Below, piece after piece: positions 46,101 to 53,662 of a stretch of 64,000 nt of DNA. The notes under the pieces are model-generated. The model was not told the DNA's origin, ran no database searches, and was given only the letters and a program-made list of their open reading frames with translations. A program made the translations under genes and the position numbers. Where the stretch lies: the NCBI GenBank assembly GCA_001724265.1, contig MEDY01000074.1, positions 26,557-90,556 on the forward strand. The letters are read 5' to 3'. This DNA is from Rhizaria sp. SCN 62-66. Lineage: Eukaryota; Rhizaria, unplaced. Positions within the stretch are counted from its first letter, which is position 1, and each line of letters opens with the position of its first letter.

Positions 46101-46807
46101 TTTCCGCGGGACAGATCCTCTACGCCATCCGTGACGAAGACAAGGGCTGGTACCAGTGCGAGATCGGCGACCAGGTCGGCTGGGTCCCCACGCACACCGT
46201 CGAACGCATCGGCGGCCCTGCCGCTGGCACCACCGGCAGCGCTGCCCCCGGCGCGCGCCCCCAGTTGCCTCCCGGCCGCCCCGCCGGCGGCCCTGCTGGC
46301 AGCGCTGCTCCCGCGTTTACGGCCGCGCCCGGCGCGCCCCCGCGCCCCGCCGCGCCCGCTGGCCCGCTCATCACGTCCAACTCGCCCGCCCAGCGCCCGT
46401 TCTTCAACTCCCCCGCGCCCGGTAACGCGGGCCCCGGCGGCGCGAACCCGCACGCGCCGCCCGCGTTTCCGCGCGCGCCCTCGGGTAACGTCGCCGGCGG
46501 CGGCGTCGGCGGCGGGCTCGGCCGTCCCGTCATCCCCCCGCCCACGCAGCAGCCTCTCAACACGCCCGCGCCCGCGGCCGCGTCGTCCTCGGGCCCCGCG
46601 GCCGGCGGCGCGGGCGGACCTGGTGTGCGCGCGCTCACCGGCGGCTTCCAGGGAATGAACCTTGGCGGCGGCGTCGGTGCCCGGCCCCCGCCGCCCGCGG
46701 CGCCCGCGTCGGCCTGGATTGCGCACGTTGACCCCGCCACCGGCAACACCTACTACGAGAACAAGACGACCGGCGTCACGCAGTGGGACAAGCCCGCCGG
46801 TTTCTAA
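43157..46807 (+). CDS. MYO1: class I myosin with IQ, TH1, SH3 and C-terminal WW domain
   Basis: One exon of 1216 residues ends TAA; ATG 43157 gives MATSHQPKRKLAQSELDDLV, the normal start of the motor. The head has the P-loop GESGSGKTE (108-116), switch I NNNSSRFGKY (160-169) and switch II DIFGFE (382-387). At the TEDS position, 16 residues before DTMAK, I count Glu 330, so motor activity may not need heavy-chain phosphorylation. One IQ motif (VIQAAYRHYLQRRKF) lies near 692-706, followed by a TH1 membrane-binding tail, an SH3 domain near 962-1018 (ALADVAG, ending GWVPTHTVERIG), a Gly/Pro/Ala-rich TH2 segment and a final WW domain (1185-1216; Trp 1187, Trp 1210, Pro 1213). Such motors link actin to membranes in endocytosis and motility. 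The WW domain after the SH3 tail is not in the standard amoeboid or fungal myosin I. No in-frame TAG is present in this conserved gene. Confidence 0.96.
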   Translation: MATSHQPKRKLAQSELDDLVLLDTISEQRILTVLKNRYSGDSIYTCIGPVLIAINPYRTIPSLYTEAVIRTYRGKKYFEMPPHPYAVTDEAYSALLSHHENQCIIISGESGSGKTETSKIIMQYVSSVSGRGTEVQRVKDRMLSSNPILEGFGNAKTINNNNSSRFGKYMVLHFDYGGDPVGGHVSNYLLEKSRVVGPAVNERNFHVFYQLTAGASQQDRTALYIESPSYYRYLNGTGCLTVDGINDAADWREMSEAFATVGLPDDERREIMRTLSLVLWLGNLTFEETAQEESFPKDQGVVDIIAHLMQISSADVTAGLCVRTITAGTEVFKKPCTLKEAEFNRDTMAKALYSRLFDYLVAKINESIQPPAYEGNVIGVLDIFGFEIFQHNSFEQLCINFVNEKLQQIFIELTLKTEQEEYKAEGIPWTDVPYYNNKPVCDLIEGMPGILSLLDDTCSTNKTDQNFAFAMGQLFAQNECVTCGATDFLVRHYAGEVRYDANGFVVKNKDTLFDDIIMCLQKSPQGFVQYQGWAALDVAGRAKKRPPTVSRVFRDQVKALTTALMSCVPHYIRCIKPNMTKQPNTFDTPMIQRQVQYLGLLENVRVRRAGYAYRSTFERFARRYGVLCPSLVGVRTGTSAEDDKKHVLALTGHLKWTHGKEFAMGHTKIFISEAAVLFNLEELLERKISQAVMVIQAAYRHYLQRRKFMELKALGYEALKTLNKERRRHSLGPAASAPYIGDNLNLRLCQPVQGLLLMSGGAKESVVFADRAHQVVVKERKGLLGRIFSDETKVVTESRILMVTNKAVYLFKLVHDPDANAGGNGAVAKLTFRVTFNQITSLSLSPYSDGYVVVHFPESVGVRDTLLSVRRKTEFLAAVLYACEALSLPAPLRSVTEDRILLNAKKQSYSAITWVKDEAVSPDTARVTKLKTDFTIAVPTGLPFSSSVEPYRPPKVDYVTGGRLALRALADVAGNGVDELAFSAGQILYAIRDEDKGWYQCEIGDQVGWVPTHTVERIGGPAAGTTGSAAPGARPQLPPGRPAGGPAGSAAPAFTAAPGAPPRPAAPAGPLITSNSPAQRPFFNSPAPGNAGPGGANPHAPPAFPRAPSGNVAGGGVGGGLGRPVIPPPTQQPLNTPAPAAASSSGPAAGGAGGPGVRALTGGFQGMNLGGGVGARPPPPAAPASAWIAHVDPATGNTYYENKTTGVTQWDKPAGF

Positions 46808-47822
46808 TCAAGAAGTCGCAGTAATCGCGGTCGCAGGCGCGGTCAGTCGATAAGATTGGACGACGTTGGATCCGGGGGCAGTGACCCCTGTTTGTACAGC
46901 AATGAAACATGTATTATTTTTTTTAGTGTTTAGAATAACAGCTCGTAGCCATGGCACGAGTTCCAGTCGTAGTAACAGCAGCAGCAGCAGCCAAGGGTCT
47001 CGAGGAGGTGTTTTATTCAAAACAGTAGCACTTCTAGCGTCCCATGTGATAGTTGTAAGTGTAAGGTAAAACTGAAGTACGTTAGGCTAATTACGTATGA
47101 CCCAGCGCAAAACAAGACAAAAACAAAATACTGAGCAATCTTTCTTTCACAACACTTACGTGCTCGTAGTAACCAGCTAAGTTAACAAACGCAATACAAA
47201 AGCAAACAATCCCAAGCACAAGTTGGTAATACAATATTGAAGAATACAATAACAGCAGCGGTGACGCTACTTTGAGACGTAAACTTGGTAGTGTATGTTT
47301 TGATGTTATAAAGAGAGAAGAAGACGCAGCGCGTCGCCGTCAATAGTTAGGACAGCGCCGCACCGCGCCCCTACACCCGCCGGAGCATCCCCGAAATAGA
47401 GAGGACGACCGGCAGAGCGCAGGAGGGATAGTGAGGAGGTTGGTGGGCGTCGGTCGATCACATGCGCGCGCAAATCCTCGCAAAGCGGAGGGGACTAGGT
47501 GATATCAGTCTCCAGAGAGCGCGCACTCTCACAGACTCACAGACAGGGCACGCGGCTTAAGAATCACGCGCACACACAGTGAACTGTAGAGAAAACACGA
47601 CGTCCGGTTTCGTCTCCCCGCGCAGCACTCCATCGCCGCGATTCGGCGGCAGCGAGAGAGAGTGCAAGAGAGCGTATTGTGACTGATGACTGTCTGCGGC
47701 GTGAGCCAAACCACCCACGGGGGGACTTGACTCACAGCACAGAGCGAGACAGGACAGAGCAGCGCAGCGCAGACGGCGAGAAGGCAGCCTGGCGACGATG
47801 CAGGAACTGGCTGGCAGGCTGC
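46808..47822. other. convergent intergenic region
   Basis: About 1 kb lies between the 3' ends of myosin I (+) and beta-NAC (-). A short run of AGC/CAG triplets lies near 46977-46993. No gene is recognised. Confidence 0.4.
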
Positions 47823-48293
47823 TTACGCGTCAACGAGGTCGGGGGCATCGCCGTTGGCGGCATCCTCGAAGTTGCCTTCGAAGGCAGCCATGTCGGGCAT
47901 GCCGTCGGGCTTGATGGCGCCAGACGCGGAGAGCTGAGCGAACATCTTCTGGAGCTCGGCAATGGAGTCGCCGCCGAGCTGGGTGAGGATGCCGGGGAGG
48001 AGCTCCTGGAGGGGCTTCACCTTGTGGTAGCCCTGAACGATCCAGGCGTTGGCCTCGACGGAGCCGGTGACCTTGGGGCGGGGGAAGTTCATGACGTTGC
48101 CATCAGCAAGGAACATGTTGACCTCCTCGATCTGGGGGATGGGGCGGCCGCCAATCTTCTCGATGACGGTGGTGACCTTCTTGTCCTCAGTGGGGGCAGC
48201 GCGGGCGACGGGGGCGACCTTGCGGCGGACACCACCGGTGCGGGACGCGGCCTGGGCCTGGAGGGCCTTGAGCTTCTCGGGGTTGATGGGCAT
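47823..48293 (-). CDS. BTF3: nascent polypeptide-associated complex beta subunit
   Basis: One coding exon of 156 residues ends TAA. The N-terminus MPINPEKLKALQAQAASRTG is followed by RRKVAPVARAAPTEDKK, which fits the RRK-x(n)-KK ribosome-binding motif of beta-NAC. The NAC domain follows, with IGGRPIPQIEEVNMFLADGN, MNFPRPKV and the C-terminal LLPGILTQLGGDSIAELQKM. Beta-NAC and alpha-NAC form a ribosome-associated heterodimer that shields nascent chains and controls targeting to ER and mitochondria. Length is typical of the family. A TCTACGACAG acceptor lies 5 nt before the start, so a leader intron is likely. It has TAA as stop and no internal TAG, as in the other conserved genes. Confidence 0.95.
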   Translation of the reverse strand: MPINPEKLKALQAQAASRTGGVRRKVAPVARAAPTEDKKVTTVIEKIGGRPIPQIEEVNMFLADGNVMNFPRPKVTGSVEANAWIVQGYHKVKPLQELLPGILTQLGGDSIAELQKMFAQLSASGAIKPDGMPDMAAFEGNFEDAANGDAPDLVDA

Positions 48294-48808
48294 CGGGACT
48301 GTCGTAGAGGAAGAAATGAGTAATGTAATCAAAGCAGAGCGGGTGTGAGAGAATGTGAAAAAGAACGGAGTATCACGCCTAGACCTCATATCGCCCCCGT
48401 ACGCGCCCAGGAAGACGACGAAAGAGCGACCGCACGAGCCCAACAGACAGAGCGAAGAAAGCACCCTCAACGAAGGCAAAACCAACGTGGCAAGTAGCCG
48501 CAATCTAGATCTAGATAGAACATAAACGGAAATATCTGTAAAATAAATAAGTCTATCATAGAAGCACGCTAGCAGGCAGGAGCGAGGGATTTCTTCGCGC
48601 AGCTGGTCGACTTGGCGCAATCCTGTGGGGCTGGGAAGTTAGGCCGCCGAACGACCGTGAGTCGACCGCTGATGTATGCTTCAATCGGTGAGTCAAACTG
48701 GCCTCTGAGAGAAGTGAAAAGCATCTCCAGTGACATGAAGTTGGACGCTTTGAAATAATAAATGCTAGATTTGTATTCTAAAGAACTTGAATTTGAATTA
48801 TCTACCGT
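48294..48808. other. spacer between two minus-strand genes
   Basis: It should hold the beta-NAC promoter, a probable leader exon and intron of beta-NAC, and the 3' end of the small upstream gene. TAGATCTAGATAG near 48505 is a short palindromic run. No other gene is recognised. Confidence 0.4.
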
Positions 48809-49096
48809 TTAATTGCGACGACGAAGCTGCCAGGAGGGGTCAAGCGCCTTCGGCAAGTCCTCCTCGAAGGGGTTCGCCTTGCCTTCGTCGCTGCGGTCAG
48901 CGAGGCTGTCGCTGGGCGCCGTCTCGGTCTAGGTGCCGTTGAAAAGCTCAATGGAGCCGTCCTTCGCGGGCACGTAGCTCGCGCGGTCCGGCGGGGCGCG
49001 CAGCGCGTCGGGCACGGAGCTCAGACGGTCCGCGTTGCGACGGCGGACGCTCGTCTCGCGCAGCCCAGTGAGCACGAGCTTCGACGGGGGGTTCAT
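48809..49096 (-). CDS. small 95-residue protein whose frame contains one UAG
   Basis: From ATG 49096 the frame reads MNPPSKLVLTGLRETSVRRR, continues to IELFNGT, meets TAG at codon 56 (48931-48929), then reads TETAPSDSLADRSDEGKANP and ends PSWQLRRRN-TAA. GC-rich, non-repetitive codons continue on both sides of the TAG, and the spacer around it is AT-rich, so the coding island itself marks one gene interrupted only by UAG. The ATG follows a CCTACCGCAG acceptor-like sequence, so an upstream leader exon, or a longer protein with a first exon, is possible. I do not recognise the family. It lies 217 nt from the seipin stop on the same strand. Confidence 0.68.
48929..48931 (-). other. in-frame UAG sense codon
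   Basis: The context is ELFNGT-UAG-TETAPSDS, codon 56 of the small gene; 39 codons follow before TAA. Confidence 0.8.
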
Positions 49097-49313
49097 CTGC
49101 GGTAGGAGTCGGAAAGCTATGAAGCTAGGAAAAGGAAATATAATAAAAAAGAAGGAACACGCACAAAATGCGGGGGTTTGTGAACGAGTAACTGGAACTT
49201 AAGTCAGTAGGGCCGTGATGGTGCAGGTTAACCTCGACTTGACGATCATCCCGCCCAACGGAGCTGACAAACCTGACAACTTGAAAAATATTGCACCGCG
49301 CCTCGCATTGCTC

Positions 49314-52300
49314 TCAAATGTCGTCGTCAGGTCCCGGCTGAGCAGTCGACCACTCCTCAGGATCCTGATTATTGTTCGTCGCATTATTGTTGTTGGAGTT
49401 GGCGCGTTGGTTGCTAGCGAGGTCGATTGGTGCGATGCCGAAGCGGCCAGTGGCGGGGCTAGCTGCGCCAACTGAGGCCGCACCGGGCAACGCGCCACCT
49501 GGAACGCCTGGGTTGATGTGCACGCCCGCGCCAATCACGCTCACATCAGCCGCAGCTGTGGGGCTGCGGCTGCGTCCAGCGCGGCCCGCGTGGCCAGAGA
49601 CTCCGCGACGACGCAGTGTCGAGCGCGCGTCTGCAGGAGTGTGTCGACGATTAGCATCGCTCTCGCTCTCAGGCTCGCTCCTCTCACTGACGCTCTCGCT
49701 CTCGCTGTCCTTACCGCCGCGGCTGCGCGTACTGTCCGTGTTCACAGGCGCATCGTCAAGCTCGCTCAGCTCCCCGCCAAGCCCGCCCATCGCCGCCGCA
49801 GCCGCCGCGACGGAGTCTGCCAGCGCAACGGGACTCGGCGCCACAGCCGCGCTACCCGCCGGCCCAGCGCCCGCCGACACCGCGCGACTTGCCGCAGAGC
49901 GATTGCTGCCGAGCGACGCGTTGCTGAGGCCCGCGCCGCCGCTACTCAGCGCGATGAGACTGTCGCCGCGGCCACTGTCACTGCGGCCGCCGTATCCAGC
50001 GGCTGTGAAGTTATCGTCGTCGCTGTCGTCGCCAAGCGCGGATCCACGGTCCGCGCGCGCTGCCGACGCCGACACCGACGCCGGCCGCGGCGGGCGCGCG
50101 CCGCTCACGCCAGCTTTGACTCCAAAACCGGCGCCAGAGCCAGAGCCGGTGGAGTAGACCGGCGTGGCAGCCGCGGGGCCGAAGCCGCCGCCGCCGCCGT
50201 ACGCTTGCGCATATGCCAGCGCCTGTGCTTGCTCGTGCCTGAGCCTACGCCGCGACGGCGTTGACCCAGCAGATCCCGCGGCAGACGCAGCCGATGCAGC
50301 GGACGCAGCAGAGGCCGCGGAGGCAGATGACGGCGCGGGCGACGGCGACCCCCGTGCACTACCATGACCGCCGCCGCTGCCGGTGCCGGTCGCTGAGCCG
50401 GCTAGCCCCCCGATTCGGCGCTGCGCACGAGGAGACCGCGAACGGCCCGGCGAGCCGCGGCCGTAGAACTCCGGCGGCGGCGGGTGGCCTGCGAGTCCGC
50501 CGACGCCGTCGCCGTTTCCGTTGCCCGCGTTGCCGAGCACAGACGCAATGGCAGCGGCGGTCACACGGTCGCGCAGCTTGGCGACGTCCTCCAGAGTGAC
50601 CGGCCGGCCCCCGTTGTGGTCGCGCACGTCAGAGTACGCCGCGGCGAGCACTAAAAGCAGGAACGCCGTGCATGCGGCGGCGAGCAGTGCCGCGATCAGC
50701 AGTCCACCGGCGAGGAAAGACGTCAGAAACCAGTGGTGCATGTAGTACCGCACGCCCTGCAGCCGCGCTGTGAGCGTCAAGTGGCCGGCGACGACAGGCA
50801 GCGCGAGACCCAGCGGCGAGCGCACAGTCACGCGCGCCGCCAGCGCGGGCAGCGCGGCCGAGTCGACGAAGTCTCGCATGAGCAGCAGCGAGTGCGCGCG
50901 CAGCGGCGCGACGAGCCCCAGCAGCTGCGGCGCGAACCAGAACACCTTGCGCGCAGCACGCAGCCAGACTGCGGCGACGTCGAGCCAGAACGGCAGCCAG
51001 AAGAGCTCGGCCGTCCAGTGCGCGGCTCGCAGCGCCAGCGAGAAGGGGAAGCGGGTGAGCAGCCAGAGCGGCGACAGCGCTGACGCGGCCGTGCCGGGCG
51101 CCGCCGCCGTGGCCGCCGCGTCCGCGGGCCCCGCGGCGTGGACGTGCGCGAGCGGCGAGAAGGGCAGAAACGAGCGCTGCGCGGCCGCGATCGGCACCCA
51201 GTGGGGCGCAACCGTGCGCGGGTGGTCACCGGTCTGTTGCTGTTGTTGCGCAGCAGTATCCGCACTCGCGGCGGCCACGGCGGCGGGCTCTCCGGAGAGG
51301 ATGGCTTCGAGCAGCGTCTGCCGCCTGCGCTGCGCGGCCGCGGCGGCGGCGACGACACCGGCGGTATAGAGCACCTCGTCGACGCCGTAGAGCTCGACGG
51401 TGACCACGGCGGCGGTGTGGGCGCCCATCGCAGCGGCCTGCGCGGCGGACGAGTGCGCCACGGTCGCGGGCGCGGTGAGACCCGTGGTGGAGATGTCGAA
51501 ACCGAGCACGCGCGCGGGCAGCGGCGTGGGCGTCTCCGGCAGCGTCAAGTCAAGCGTGATGTCGTACCCCTGTTCGGGATCGAGCAAGTGCGATGCCGTC
51601 GCGAGCGCGGGCCGCGACAGATGTGCAGTCCAGGACGCAGACGCGGCCGCGGCCGCCACCGCTGAGGATGCGGCCGTCAGACCTTGCACGCTCTGATTCT
51701 CATAGCTCGCGGCGTCACCGTCGCCAGGCGAGTGCTTGTGCGAGTGTGAGAGTAAATATAGCACTGCGGGCGGCAGACAGCGCACGCGGCCGTCCGCGCC
51801 GGGTCGGGCCACCGCCAGTGCGGCGCTTACCGCGGCTGCGACAGCATCAGCGTCGCCGTCACCAGAGCCAGCCCCGGCCCCAGCGCCAGCGCCGGAGCCC
51901 GCGGAGATGGCGTCGCCGCCCTCGGCAGCGGCGGCGGCTGCGGCGGCGGCCGCGGCGGACGTGTCAGCCGCGTAAAGCGATGACGCGCCCGGCGTAGCCA
52001 GATGCAGCGCGCCCGTGGCGGCGGCCGTCGACAGCGCGGCCGCCACGGTGAACGGCGACAGCGGCGGCGGGGACACCGGCGCGGCGCCCGGTGCGAGGAG
52101 AGCGACGAGCTCGGCCACGGTCAACGCGCTCTCGCGGGCTGCGACAGGGCCGCCGGTGCACGCGGGCAGCGCGGACAGAGCCGCAGAGCGCACGGCCGCC
52201 AGAAGCCGCCGCTGCGCCTGTGCACGCGCGGCCGCAGCGGGGTAGGCGGCTGCAGCGACCGCCAAGTGCGGCGCCTCGGTCATCGTGCGCTCGACACTGT

Positions 52301-53253
52301 GCAAAGAAGAGAAATATAAAGCATGAACAAGATGTTGTGAAAAACAAATTAGTATCATTTTAAATGAAATAAACAACTTTATAGTCAGTAATATGTGTGA
52401 CACATCAATTTGCCGCTTGATCGACGTACCTGTATGACCAGCTCTCGGTAAGCGCGCCGGCCGCGCCAGCGACACCGGCTCCGCCGAAGCCCGGCTGATC
52501 TGTCAGCGCGAGGGACTCGTAACCAACGCCGGAAACCGTGCCTGCGGGCGCTGCGATCGCAGGATCGCCGCCGCGTGCGAAGATGGTTGACAGCAAACCC
52601 GGCGCGGCGCGCGATGCTGCGGCGGCGTTGGCGAGCAGCAGCGTCTGTTGAGCCAGCGCCAGCGCGGCAGCGCGCGTGGGCCGTCCAGTCGCGGCGCGCG
52701 CGGCGGCGGCGGCTGCGGCTGACGCGGGTGGCGCGGGAGGAGGCGAGAAGGGCAGGACAGCGGCGCCGCGCGCGTAGCTTTCAGGCGTCAACGCTGGAGT
52801 CGCAGGCGCGCGCGGGTTCAGCGCCGACATTAGCGGTGCCCACGCGACGGGGCCGGTAAAACTCGGCGCTGCAAGTGGCGCAATCGGCGGCGCGTAATCG
52901 AATACGAGTGGGATTGTGTGCGCAGTGACGGGGATGACGAAAGCGTAGATGCAGAGGTAGAGCACAAAGCCGGCGGCCAGCATCGCAAACGCGAAGAAGC
53001 AAAAGGCCAAGAACGCCACCAGCGTCACTAGCGCGTACGTCAGCACCACCTTGAGTGTCGCGCCGTAGCCCTCAAACCGCGCCGTGAGGTCGTTGATAGG
53101 CACCATGGCCTGTGCCTTGAAGTAACCCGGCCACGCAGAGAGTGGGGTTCCGCTCAGTGTTGACACGACGCGCGATGTCGACGCACCAAGCGCGCGCGCA
53201 GCAGCGGCTGCCCGCGTGCTCCAGCGGGGCCGCCGCTCAGAAGGCGCACGCAT
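49314..53253 (-). CDS. BSCL2: seipin (BSCL2 family) with long C-terminal extension, two exons
   Basis: Exon 1 (53253-52430) and exon 2 (52296-49314, TGA) join across a 133-nt intron starting GTACGT and ending GCACAG, phase 2, for 1268 residues. A first membrane segment near residues 68-106 (TYALVTLVAFLAFCFFAFAM onward) leads into the lumenal FVIPVTAHTIPLVFDYAPP, as in seipin. Near residue 515, YDITLDLTLPETPTPLPARV matches the core beta-sandwich strand, and LTARLQGVRYYMHHWFLTSF near residue 785 precedes the second membrane segment (about 797-830). Seipin oligomers sit in the ER at lipid-droplet contact sites and organise droplet formation. The lumenal domain is inflated by Ala-rich insertions, and about 440 disordered Ser/Gly/Ala-rich residues follow the second membrane segment. 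The first ATG is at 53253. The call rests on topology and these motifs. Confidence 0.85.
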
Positions 53254-53662
53254 CAGAATCAGTCCGTCAGCCAATAGAAAAGAACGTTTGTGCTGTGCTG
53301 GGTGGGCTAGGAGCCTACGTCGATGTGTTGAGATGAAGCGGTGAGTGGTACGATATCAACGACGCGAAATCATGACAAAACGTGAGTTTGAGCACAAATT
53401 AACTTAATATCATGTAAATCTTAATGATTAAATATCATATCCCTCAGAAACAGGCAATTATTACGATCGTATGTATCAATCATCTCAATAAAAAATCGTC
53501 TATCGGCTGCCACATCAAAGCGAGTGGTGCCACTGCATTTCCCAACGGGTGACTCGAAAAGCAAGCAAAATAGCGGGGTGTGCACTAAATGTAGAGTGTA
53601 TTGCGGCCGTAAGACCATAATTAGTATTTTTAAAATCAGTTATTCACTGAGATGACATTAAT
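53254..53662. other. spacer between two minus-strand genes
   Basis: This AT-rich region should carry the seipin promoter and the 3' end of IPI1/TEX10. Nothing else is seen. Confidence 0.4.

Noticed and set aside
43721-46726. A 1001-codon open frame antisense to myosin I
   Set aside because: It is a shadow of strong GC3 codon bias in the conserved myosin frame; its sequence is Arg/Gly/Val-rich without motifs. Similar shadows lie opposite most genes here.
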